A stretch of 64,000 nucleotides of DNA. Source: Microbotryum silenes-acaulis. Its lineage: Eukaryota > Basidiomycota > Microbotryomycetes > Microbotryales > Microbotryaceae. The stretch spans positions 1,034,320 through 1,098,319 of the forward strand of contig QPFY01000013.1 of NCBI GenBank assembly GCA_003665825.1, read 5' to 3'. This document shows positions 21,096-30,157 of the stretch, in pieces. The notes under the pieces were generated by a model. It was given only the letters and a program-made list of their open reading frames with translations, had not been told where the DNA came from and did not search any database. Positions within the stretch are counted from its first letter, which is position 1; each line of letters opens with the position of its first letter. The position numbers and the translations under genes are program-made.

Positions 21096-24000
21096 CTACC
21101 GTGCGGCGAGGCGGCGGTTCGAGCGATCGAGGCGCGCAAAGTAGGCGTCGAGGACGGACGGATGGTCCAGGCGAAGGGACTGCTCTGACATCCAAGTATC
21201 GTCGGTGTCGTTACGGCCTACCCATCGCACCAAGAACGAACGAGCGCCCCGAGCGTTCCGCCGATCGCGAACAATCCGTTCCGGAATCGCAGAGTTGTCG
21301 GCCGCATCGGCTACATCTTCGACAAAAAGAACTGCGGGGTCACGCCCAGGGAACCTTTCAGCATCATTCTCAATGTAAGGGCGAAGCAGTCGAGCATGGA
21401 AGCGATTGTGCACTCGCGACATGGCTGGTGGAAGCTCGAGGTCGTAGCTGGATGTTGCCGGAATTGCCGCTCGAATACGGAAAGGGCCGATGTAGCGCGG
21501 CAACAACTTCGACTTCATCCCTTCAGGAACTGCCAGATTCTTTGTCGAAAGGTAGACGTAACTGCCGGTCCGAAAGGCGGGGTCATCCGGGCGTCGATGC
21601 TTGTTGGCCTGATAGGACTGGTCGAGGCGTGCTCCAATGATCGCATCCGTGACATCGAGGTTCCGTAACTGTCGAGTCCGAGCAAACGCTTCCGCCCGAG
21701 GGACAGCCGAGACAGACCAGGAATCGGTGGGCCAACGTCGAGGAAGGTAGCCGTAAGTCGCCTCGAAAGCCGACAAAGACGTGGACACAGCAACAGAAGA
21801 GTTAAGAGCGAACTCAGCTTCAACTAGACGAGATGCCCAAGCCTCGTGATTTGACGACACCATGATCCGCAGTGTTTGGGTGACCATCTTGATCCGATTC
21901 TCGCTCGATCCGTCCGTCTCGGGGTGTGCCGCGGTTGACATTCGCAAGACGGCGCCAACCTTTGCCTGCAATGCCCGCCAAAACTGCGAGGTGAACTTGG
22001 GATCGCGGTCGGAAACGATGGCTGAAGGCGTCCCATGCAGTCGAAAGATGGTGGCGTAGTACTTCTCGGCAACGAGCTCAGAGTCGGCGTCGGCTGGGAG
22101 GGGAATTAGGTGGACCATCTTTCCCCAAGTGTCAGTGACCACCATGATTTGAGCGACCATCATCCCTTCGAACTCGACCGGAGGCAGTCCTGTCATGAAG
22201 TCGATCGCCACTTGTTCCCAAGGACCGGAGGGGATCGGCATTGGGTGCAGTCGGCCATAGGGAACTTGAGTGGACGCCTTGCCGCGGGCACAGTCTTCGC
22301 AGGAACGGCAGAACTCAGCGCAATCGGCAGACATGGACGACCACCAATACAAAGGACGTATGGCGGCCAAGGTGATGCGATGTCCCGCGTGCCCGACGCT
22401 CCGATGTATCTCCGAAAGCACGAGCTCGCGCAGCGACGGGACCTTGTCGGAATCGACGACGCCGGTAGCGAGACCACGAGGCACAAACAGGGAAAGAGAC
22501 TCATCTGGATGTACGCGCAAGATCCTCCCTTCCTCGGTCACCCGAAACATAGGCCATGATATTGGGTCGGTAATGATGACCTGGGCTTGCGAATCGTTGG
22601 TGTATGCTCGGATGATGGTGTCGAGGAAGGGTTGGGGCAGTGGATCAGGCGGCCGATGGACTACAGGTGCGTCGTTGACTGCATCGGCAGCGACTCCCAA
22701 CAAATCGAGTTCATCAGCGTCGGCATCAACCGGAATGGGCGGGTCGTTGGCCGGGGCCGCAGCGATAGCGTGAACTCGATTGACGGCGATGGGAGGAGGA
22801 AGGGGGCCGGTAGACAAGTCGACGGCGTCCATTATGTTCTCGGCGAGGCGATGGGAACCGGGAGAGCCTGAATTGTAACCGTGTCCCCAGGGCCCGAAGG
22901 CACAATCAACAGCCGGCAACCGGTCGTGCGAAGGTGAGGTGTAAGGACGTTCCTCGAGGAGGCTCTCACCGGGCGTAGTGAACTCGTGGCATTCTTCCTT
23001 CAAGAACAAATTCCCCAAATCCCGTCCATTCACATCCTCGTCTTGCGATTCCTCCTTGAGCGCGTAGTATCCGGGAGAGCCTGCCTCGCAATCGTCGCGT
23101 TGGGGCCCGAGGGCAAAATCAACAGGAGGCAACCGATCGGGAGATGGAGAGGTGTAAGGACGTTCCTCGGGGAGGCTCTCACCGGGCGTAGTGAATCCGT
23201 GGCGTTCTCCATCAAAGAACATGTCCTCCAACTCATTCTCCTTGACCTGATCCTCGTACGATCCCTCCTTGACCTCCCACAAGCGCGACAATGAATCAGC
23301 AAGGGAGTTGTTCCTGCCGGCGATGAATTCAAACTCAAAGTCGAAACGGCTGAGTTCGAGACACATGCGGATGTGCCGAGGCGTTTGGCGTAACTTCTGC
23401 GTTTTGATCGTGCGAAGGGCTTGATGGTCGGTGACGATGACGAAGGGGTAGCCAATCAAGTGCTGCTCGAACGCCCGACACGCCGAAACGACGGCTAGGA
23501 ACTCCTTATCAGTTACATGATAGTTGAGCTGAGCACCGTTGAACTTAGCGGAAAAGAATCGGGTAGGGACGGCCTGCGAACGAGTGGGCCCCGAGGCCAG
23601 GCAAGCACCAATGCCAACACGACTGGCATCGGTGAACAGGTAGATCTTGTGCTCGCCGGAGGTGACCTTAGCGCCGTCGATCGGTCGCAGCGTTGCTGGG
23701 ACGAGGGACTTGACGGTGTTGAAGGCCTGCTGTTCGCGGTCGTTCCAACGCCACGAAGTCGATTGCGCCAACAACGCGGTGATTGGCTCCAAAATCGTCG
23801 AGAGGTGTGATAGGTGATCTCGCATCCAATTGACGGTGCCGAGGAAATGCTGGATGTCGCACTTGTTGCACGGAATCGGCCACTGTCGGATACGCTCCCA
23901 CTTGGCGGGGTCGACCTCGATGCCGTTGTCGGAGATGATGGCACCCAACGAATCCAACGACTTGGAGAACCACTCGGATTTGTTGGATCCTAAGTAGAAT

Positions 24001-26396
24001 CGGTAGTGTCGCAATGTCATCAGCAAGATCTCGATGTGTCTCAAATGCGCTCGACGAGTATCGGAGTGGACGTGAACATCGTCGAAAAAGATCTTGGTGA
24101 ACGAAAGGCATGGCTGGAACATCGCTGACGTTAACAGATTCAGGGTGTTGGGCGCATTGGTGTCGCCAAACTGCATGACCCGCGACGTGTACGTGCCCGT
24201 GACCGTGGCAAAGCCGGTGCGATCGACGTGCTCGGGTATGACCCGCACCTGCTCAAAGGCTGCGGCCACATCGAACTTGGACCGGTAACGCGAGCGGGCA
24301 ACTTCATAGCGCACACTGGTCATGTCGGGGATGGGCGAGAATCGCTTTGCGGTGTTGCTGTTGCGAGCCCGGAGGTCGATGACGAAACGAGCGGTCTGCG
24401 AGTTCTTTTTCGGAATGGCAAAGACCGGGGCTGCCGAATCGATCGGACCCGAAACCCAGAAGCGACCGCGAGTGTACTTAGCTGAGTGCTCCGCCCATTG
24501 GCTTCGATATTTGTCGGCGAGGGGGTACACCTTGGGCTTGACCTTCTCGTTTGGGTCGATCAGAGGGATTTCGTGATTTACGGGTCGGTACGGCGGGAGT
24601 CGGTCCATGGGGAGCGAATCTACGAACACATCAGAGTATTTCTCGAGTAAGGCAGCTAATCGTGTTCGTGCTTCGGACTCGGACAAATCCTCGAGCGCCG
24701 GGTCATCGACGACATCCAGCAGTGGGTTGTGCGGCTCGAGGCCAATAATCTCGTCGTCGGGAAGCAACCCCGGGTGATTGTAACCGATGGCGGAACCGGC
24801 AAAGATGGGCGCCACAGTGACTGCGCGATCCCACTCATGAGTGCCCAGGGCGACGGGTTGCGAAGGGCCTGGGTGCGCGACCGTGAAGGCGCCCCAGCCA
24901 ACGAGCATGCCTGTATCCTTAAGAAAGGGCAGCCCCAAGATGGCATCGTACCCAGTCACCCGGAAGATAAAGAACGCTCGCGAACCGAGGTCGAGGGTGC
25001 CCGACAGAAAAGGGGCGGTGGCGAACACAGCACATCGGTCGGACGTATCCTTGGTGCCGAGGCGCAAGTGCAACGGCGCGGTCAACCGGGCCGTTGCGAA
25101 GCTCGGGTCGGCTCGCACCACCTCCTGGTCCACCAAGTCGATCTCTGACCCAGAATCGATCAAACAACGCAGGACCCTCCCAGAAGGCAACGTCCAAGCG
25201 ATGACGTTGCGGGCGCGCACAATGGCGGGCTCGACAGGTCGGTCGGGTTCGTCGATGTCGAGCAGGGGTGCGGCGGACGCCAAGAGAGACACACCCGACG
25301 GCACAGGAATCTGGAAAGAGCTCACCGAAGCAGTCCTTTCCGCCTTGCGAGACGACACCACTTCCGGCCCCCAATAACGACGCAAGCGCGACTCGGCATC
25401 AGCGTAAGACAAGACATCTTCCACCGCGTCAAGCGCGGAGTCAGTCAGGCTGTCGTCGAAACGAAGTGAGTCTGCATCATTTGCCGAGGCGGTCGGCTGT
25501 GAACTACTTGATGTAACCTCAACTTCCAGCGAAGAAGAAGCGACATCTTTCACTCGTCCAACAGGGTCTGCGGAGGGCCAAAAGGGGTGCGTCACTGAGG
25601 CGGAATCGGAACTCAACGGTCGAGTCTGATCAGGCTCAAGTGGAAGGGAAGATCTCACCTGGGGGTCCTCGGCACCTTCTGAGCCCGAAGACCATTCCTC
25701 CTCGTCGAAGTTGGCCACGGCAATCGCGGATAGCTGGACGACTGCGGGAGATTGACGCTCGGAGGTACAGTGCTGTGAAAAGTGACCGCCTTGGCCACAA
25801 TTGAAACAGGCCATACTTGTAGGTACTCCTCCTGGTGCGGGCGAGAACCACGTTGGTCGATCCTTCCACAAATGCGACTGTTGCCATTTGGTGGCGCGGT
25901 CGACCCATCGAGCTCGGCGGATCTGCGAGCGCTGGTCGTTGTTTGTTGTGGGTGGGGTAGTGCGTGGAGCATGCGAAATCGCTCCAAAGGTCGCGGTGCG
26001 AGTCGAAGGGGTGGCAGCCGGCGTCGGTGTCGAAATCTCGTCGGCGATGGCGGCCCATTCGGTGATTTCGTCGAGGGACGGGACCGTCCGACCGAACCTC
26101 CCTGTGATCACTAAGGAGTTGTCACGATGTTCGCGTAACATACCTGCGCGGACTTCACGCTTGGCCACGTCGTTCAAGGATTGGTAGAATGCCGTGGCGA
26201 GCTGAAGTGCCGAGAGACCGAAGCTTGGGTTGTCGTGCATGAACGTGCGGTAGCGCGCGCGCCATTCGCCGACATGGTCGTACGCCCGAGACGAAGATTG
26301 GCGGCACCCATAGAATTCTTCGGCCACCCGGTCGGCAAACCCAGGGTCCGGCCAACGACGTCCAGCAGTGAGGGCGCCTGTCCCGGATCGCGTCCC
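21096..26396 (-). CDS. G element Pol (Gag C-terminus, PR, RT, RNase H, IN, chromodomain), copy A
   Basis: Minus-strand frame open from 26396 (after TGA 26399-26397) to the stop at 21096; 1,743 codons from GTG 26327. Order: capsid C-terminus (FADRVAEEFYGCRQ); zinc knuckle CFNCGQGGHFSQHC; aspartic protease CLIDSGSEIDLVD; RT with FAIPKKN, FDVAAAFEQVRV and FFDD in the YxDD position; RNase H LFTDASRVGIG; integrase with HHCC finger (HRSVGHAGH ... CRSCEDC), core Asp residues in AIDFM and SDRDPKF, and the Glu in DGSSENR; and a C-terminal chromodomain-like module IPERIVRDRRNARG, FLVRWVGRNDTDDTWM. The RNase H-integrase linker contains two 71-codon repeats (FTTPGESLPEERPYTSPS and FTTPGESLLEERPYTSPS). 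The capsid domain is split from its N-terminus by a frame change. Confidence 0.9.
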   Translation of the reverse strand, partial: GTRSGTGALTAGRRWPDPGFADRVAEEFYGCRQSSSRAYDHVGEWRARYRTFMHDNPSFGLSALQLATAFYQSLNDVAKREVRAGMLREHRDNSLVITGRFGRTVPSLDEITEWAAIADEISTPTPAATPSTRTATFGAISHAPRTTPPTTNNDQRSQIRRARWVDRATKWQQSHLWKDRPTWFSPAPGGVPTSMACFNCGQGGHFSQHCTSERQSPAVVQLSAIAVANFDEEEWSSGSEGAEDPQVRSSLPLEPDQTRPLSSDSASVTHPFWPSADPVGRVKDVASSSLEVEVTSSSSQPTASANDADSLRFDDSLTDSALDAVEDVLSYADAESRLRRYWGPEVVSSRKAERTASVSSFQIPVPSGVSLLASAAPLLDIDEPDRPVEPAIVRARNVIAWTLPSGRVLRCLIDSGSEIDLVDQEVVRADPSFATARLTAPLHLRLGTKDTSDRCAVFATAPFLSGTLDLGSRAFFIFRVTGYDAILGLPFLKDTGMLVGWGAFTVAHPGPSQPVALGTHEWDRAVTVAPIFAGSAIGYNHPGLLPDDEIIGLEPHNPLLDVVDDPALEDLSESEARTRLAALLEKYSDVFVDSLPMDRLPPYRPVNHEIPLIDPNEKVKPKVYPLADKYRSQWAEHSAKYTRGRFWVSGPIDSAAPVFAIPKKNSQTARFVIDLRARNSNTAKRFSPIPDMTSVRYEVARSRYRSKFDVAAAFEQVRVIPEHVDRTGFATVTGTYTSRVMQFGDTNAPNTLNLLTSAMFQPCLSFTKIFFDDVHVHSDTRRAHLRHIEILLMTLRHYRFYLGSNKSEWFSKSLDSLGAIISDNGIEVDPAKWERIRQWPIPCNKCDIQHFLGTVNWMRDHLSHLSTILEPITALLAQSTSWRWNDREQQAFNTVKSLVPATLRPIDGAKVTSGEHKIYLFTDASRVGIGACLASGPTRSQAVPTRFFSAKFNGAQLNYHVTDKEFLAVVSACRAFEQHLIGYPFVIVTDHQALRTIKTQKLRQTPRHIRMCLELSRFDFEFEFIAGRNNSLADSLSRLWEVKEGSYEDQVKENELEDMFFDGERHGFTTPGESLPEERPYTSPSPDRLPPVDFALGPQRDDCEAGSPGYYALKEESQDEDVNGRDLGNLFLKEECHEFTTPGESLLEERPYTSPSHDRLPAVDCAFGPWGHGYNSGSPGSHRLAENIMDAVDLSTGPLPPPIAVNRVHAIAAAPANDPPIPVDADADELDLLGVAADAVNDAPVVHRPPDPLPQPFLDTIIRAYTNDSQAQVIITDPISWPMFRVTEEGRILRVHPDESLSLFVPRGLATGVVDSDKVPSLRELVLSEIHRSVGHAGHRITLAAIRPLYWWSSMSADCAEFCRSCEDCARGKASTQVPYGRLHPMPIPSGPWEQVAIDFMTGLPPVEFEGMMVAQIMVVTDTWGKMVHLIPLPADADSELVAEKYYATIFRLHGTPSAIVSDRDPKFTSQFWRALQAKVGAVLRMSTAAHPETDGSSENRIKMVTQTLRIMVSSNHEAWASRLVEAEFALNSSVAVSTSLSAFEATYGYLPRRWPTDSWSVSAVPRAEAFARTRQLRNLDVTDAIIGARLDQSYQANKHRRPDDPAFRTGSYVYLSTKNLAVPEGMKSKLLPRYIGPFRIRAAIPATSSYDLELPPAMSRVHNRFHARLLRPYIENDAERFPGRDPAVLFVEDVADAADNSAIPERIVRDRRNARGARSFLVRWVGRNDTDDTWMSEQSLRLDHPSVLDAYFARLDRSNRRLAAR

Positions 26397-27075
26397 TCAA
26401 CTCGTCGACGGCCCAATCGTGAGGGGACTGGCGGCGCTGGCGAGACGTCGAACGAGCGAATAGGGTGGCCACGAGCTGGACGACGCGGTCGGTGGTGAAC
26501 AGTTCGTCGATTGCGATGTCGCACAAAAGTGAGAGGTACGAGTTCCCGAATGCAGTGAAAGTCACCAACCTTTCCGGGTGATCCCCGGTCCATAACCCTT
26601 CCCGGTCGGGCAATGTCCCTCTCCAACGAGAGCTAATCACCGCCGGGGAAGGGCCGTCCCTGATTTCGCTGTGAGATTCCCCCCCAGGGGCACGAGCAAG
26701 GGGGTCAGCGGTAGTGTTGGAGCGTCCCGAAAATTGGTGCGGAGGGACGTCCAGGGGGACCGATCTCACCGGCGTGAACTCCCCGGCCCGAGCTGCGGCT
26801 GGTTCAGTCAAGCCAGCCCGCGCCGCAGCCGGTTCAGTGGAGTTCTTCAAAAGGCGCTCTACCAATTTCTCCAAGTGCTGAACTCGATGATCGGAGTCGA
26901 GGCGTCGAGCTTCGGATTCTTCGAGGCGAGCTTCGAGCGACATCAGAGCGGCGGCGGTATGGGCCGGTTTTGGCGGTGGGGACTTAAAGGATTCTGGGCG
27001 CCCGGCCTCGTCGTCGCGGAGAGGGCTGACGCTGTCTCCGGCAAAGACGCGCGACGTGTCACGTTCGTCGGCCAT
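26335..27075 (-). CDS. G element Gag N-terminal part (different frame from Pol), copy A
   Basis: Minus-strand frame beginning at ATG 27075 (MADERDTSRVFAGDSV). The frame is actually open upstream through the primer region into the 5' LTR, to ATG 27489. Contains a coiled-coil segment MSLEARLEESEARRLDSDHR then VQHLEKLVERLL, a Thr/Pro/Ala-rich linker with repeated TEPAAARAG, and then TFTAFGNSYLSLLCDIAIDE, resembling a capsid start. Continuation into the capsid C-terminus needs a one-base forward shift within 26335-26396. Because the split falls inside one domain, I lean to a mutation rather than programmed frameshifting. Confidence 0.7.
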
Positions 27076-27351
27076 GGCGAGCTCGCGATTCAACGGTCGG
27101 CGATTCCGGGGTGAACGGTGGCGAGGGCGGGATGGCTGGAAGAAAGGGTAGGAGGGAAGAACGCGTTCGCCGTCGGACTCGGTGAAGGAGGTCACGAAAG
27201 ACAGTGACGCGTTCGTGGGGGATGAGTTCGGCAACGGGGAGGAGGCTGACGACTCGAGATCAGACGGCGGGGGCGACTGCTCGTCCAGGGTATGGGACTT
27301 AGCAGTTGTAGGGGTTCTGATCGTTGTTGGCGATGCCGGACTTGAAAAAAG

Positions 27352-27922
27352 TGACAGGCGACGTCGGCGAGGATGACGTCGTCTACACGACGAAGGACGG
27401 GGGTGTCGAGGAGTATCGGCTGTGGTGGCGGCAGTCGGCGAGGGAGCGATCGAAGAGGGGTGTCGACCGAAAAGCTCGCGGGAAGTCAAGTATAACGGAC
27501 TTTATTCCAACGATCGGCAAGGAGAGGGGGGGGCCAATAAGATGATGAGCGGACCAGGCTCCGGCGGAAGGTGTCGAAACCGAAGGGAGGGACTGCCCAG
27601 GCGCCGAGGGAACTCAGCCAAATCAAACTACTCCAAGAGGTCGCCTCAGGGGTAAAAAGGATTGCTCGCGGGAGCACCGGTAAAAACCCTGAGGCCGCGC
27701 CTCAGCTAGCAAAAAAGATAAAACAAATCGAAAGAAGATTGCGCTCGCAACGCATCGAACCTGCAACCAGCGGGTGCGCGCCCACGCGCCAAACGGCTAC
27801 ACCACGACGCCCGCGATGCTTGAAACGAATCCGCCATTGGGTCAAGTCATCGCTACCTGCACACAACCTCGGGGAAGACTTCCTTTGAGTACTGCTGTCA
27901 GTGTACCGCTGTCATCCTGACA
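27352..27922 (-). repeat. G element 5' LTR (copy A)
   Basis: 571 bases, same ends as 20504-21074. The two differ at a few positions (GGTTGCCTC vs GGTCGCCTC, CAACACATC vs CAACGCATC). The minus-strand Gag frame opens inside this LTR. Confidence 0.92.
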
Positions 27923-29689
27923 GGTCACGTCCGACGCAGGAGGTGATGGCGAGAACTGAGCCCTGGACATGTCGGACGGTGTGTCAAAGCCATTGTCGGA
28001 CATGTCGATCGTTGTGTCGTCACTCGCGTTGGTCTCAAGCGCGGCAAATCGATTTTCGTGCACGACAGGCTGGAGGGACGGAGGTGGTGCAGCGCGGGAG
28101 CCATGGGCAGCGTCAACAAAGGTCCAGTCGCCAGTGGTGGACGTCATGGGAGGTTTCGGTTGGTCGATCGGGGCATCTCGAGCGGGGAAGACTTTCTCAT
28201 CGAATAGGACGTCGCGACTCTGGAAGAACGAAGTTGTGGCCGAGTCGTACAGCGTCCAGGCCTTGGATTTGTTATCGATGCCAACAAAGATGAATGGTTT
28301 GGCCTTGGGGTCGAGTTTTGCCCGCTTGTGCTGAGGGGTGGTGTGCCAGGCGCGGCAGCCAAATACCCTCAGGTTTGCCGTGCTGGGAGGTTTGCCAAAC
28401 CAGACAGCGTCCGGGATCTTGTGGTCGATGGCGCTGTGCGGGCTGAGGTTCTTGGTGTCAACAACGTACCTGAGGGCCTCTCGCCAGAGTGTCATGGGCA
28501 GTCCCGAGTGCTGGAGCAGGGCGATCGTCCCCTCGATGATCGTGCGGTTTGTCCTTTCGGCTCGGCCGTTCTGCTCCGGGGTGTACGGGATTGTGAGCTG
28601 CTTGGTAATGCCGTGGTGAGAGCAGTACTCAATGAAGGCTTTGGATGTGTATTCGCCGCCATTGTCTGTTCGTAACGTGCGGAGCTTGAGGCCCGTTGAG
28701 CGTTCGATCATGGTGTGCCAACGCTGGAAGGTGTCGAATACTTGACTCTTGTTTCTCAGCGCGCTGACCCACGTCTTTCGGGAGAAATCGTCGATGAAGG
28801 TGACAACATATCGTTCCCCGTTGGTGGCTGGTTCGGGCAGAGTGAGGACATCGGAGTGGACCAGTTCGAGTGGTTGCGAAGCGCGAGAGTCCGACGTTGG
28901 GAAAGGTTTCCTGGTTGCCTTTGCCGCTTTGCAGGTGTCGCAGGAGAAGGCCTTGCATTCGGCCGCCGAGTACGTCCATGTTTGACCTTGTAGTTGACCC
29001 GACGAGACTGCCCTTCGCAGGTTGGGAAGGGACAGGTGGCCGAATCGTTGATGCAGAGTCAGGAGAGGGATGGCGGCGGCTGCAACCGGTGACGGTGTGC
29101 AGCGGATTGGGGTGGCGTCCAGTGTCGACAATTGGTTCGCAATGAGGGATGCGACGCCTATGAGGTGACCTTGTGACCGGAGCTCGATGGTCTTGCCAAA
29201 GTGGGTGTAAATGCGCTCGCGGCGCAGCTGCATGACCGAGATCAGGTTGGCTGGAAGGTCGGGGACGTAGTAGACGTTGCAGAGCTTGATCGTTCGTTGT
29301 TTCGACGTTTGTATCGTGATCGAGCCGGTGCCTTGTGCCATGAGTGATCCGCCAGCGCCATCAACAGCGATGTGCGACCGTGTGTGCCAGACGTCGAAGA
29401 GAGACGCGTCCTTGACCATGTGGTGGGAGGCGCCCGAGTCGAGTACTAGGGTGTCGTTGGGAAGGTGAAGCTCCCGGTTCGAGTTCAGACGACCTAGGAG
29501 TGCGACGACGTTCACGCTGGGCCGAACTGTCACGCTCACAGTCGGGTCCAGGTGCGACGTGTCAAGTTGCGTCATGGTGCGGTAACGGCCGGTCGCATAG
29601 GCGAGGGCGGTTGCAAGGGTGTGGCACAGTGCGATGATGATGATGAAGACGATCATGATGGTCGCGAATGACGTCAGTGGAGCTGTCAT
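27923..29689 (-). pseudogene. C1 copia polyprotein, 3'-truncated copy (unit 1)
   Basis: Minus strand from ATG 29689 (MTAPLTSFATIMIVFIIIIA). Keeps the hydrophobic N-terminus, protease (VLDSGASHHMVKD), the GAG-pre-integrase finger (LTLHQRFGHLSLPN ... CDTCKAAK) and the integrase core ([28 protein letters not shown]). It stops at PSPPASDVT where the G LTR begins; the frame then reads 30 meaningless codons into the LTR to a stop at 27842. RT and RNase H are lost. Confidence 0.88.
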
Positions 29690-29703
29690 TGTTGGAGCAG
29701 CTT

Positions 29704-29896
29704 TAGCTCGGGCTCATAACCTGTTAATCGTATGTCTCGAGAGGGGACTGGATCGGCAACCAGTAAGTACACGAGACAGAGTACGGGTTGTAAGGGAGTA
29801 GTTTGGAGCGTTAGGGGGAAGACTAAAGAGGCGCGCAGTGCGAGTGTGCGAAATATCTCTAAGTCCAAAGAGAGGTCCAAGCGGCGCGGCTAGCTA
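29704..29896 (-). repeat. C1(-) primer site and 5' LTR, interrupted by C1(+)
   Basis: 29704-29721 is the primer-site complement (AGCTCGGGCTCATAACC). 29722-29896 is the 3' portion of the C1 LTR in minus orientation, ending TTAACA on that strand. The remainder of the same LTR is at 33914-33970, on the far side of the nested C1(+) element. This is the older LTR variant (AGAGGTCCAAGCGGCGCGGC), like 52336-52563. Confidence 0.85.
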
Positions 29897-30125
29897 TGTT
29901 GAATTCCATACACTCTTGCTTAGGTCGATCTCCAACCCGCGCCCAGCCTAGCCAGCCGCGCGCCGCTCGGACCCCTTTTGGACTTAGAGATATTTCGCGC
30001 ACTCGCACTGCGCGCCTCTTATAGTCTTTCCCCTAACGCTCCAATATACTTCCCACAACTCGTACTGTGTCTCGTGTACTCACTGGTTGCCGATCCAGTC
30101 CCCTCCCGAGACATACGATTCAACA
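29897..30125 (+). repeat. C1(+) 5' LTR, 229-base form
   Basis: Single-unit LTR: ...GTTGCCGATCCAG directly joined to TCCCCTCCCGAGAC. The 3' partner has 79 extra bases at exactly this join. Confidence 0.92.
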
Positions 30126-30143
30126 GGTTATGAGCCCGAGCTA
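30126..30143 (+). other. C1 primer-binding site (half-tRNA type)
   Basis: GGTTATGAGCCCGAGCTA directly follows the LTR. Its first 12 bases are complementary to GGGCTCATAACC, the anticodon stem-loop of eukaryotic initiator tRNA-Met as I know it from yeast. Priming from an internally cut initiator tRNA is established for Drosophila copia and yeast Ty5. Confidence 0.65.
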
Positions 30144-30157
30144 ACAGCTGCTCCACG

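Larger units (their letters stand above)
20504..27922 (-). mobile_element. Family G Ty3/gypsy LTR retrotransposon, copy A
   Basis: 7,419 bases with two 571-base LTRs (20504-21074 and 27352-27922). LTR termini on the minus strand are TGTCAGG ... CCTGTCA. The minus-strand polypurine tract TTTTGGGGGGGACAG abuts the 3' LTR. No TGG-type tRNA primer site is visible after the 5' LTR (the sequence is CTTTTTTCAAGTCCGG). Left flank is C2 (ends GGAGGCGA), right flank is C1 (starts GGTCACG); there is no target-site duplication. Confidence 0.93.

Noticed and set aside
27842..27922. C-terminal 27 residues of the truncated C1(-) frame as a real protein tail
   Set aside because: They are encoded by the G LTR on its far side and have no counterpart in the intact C1.
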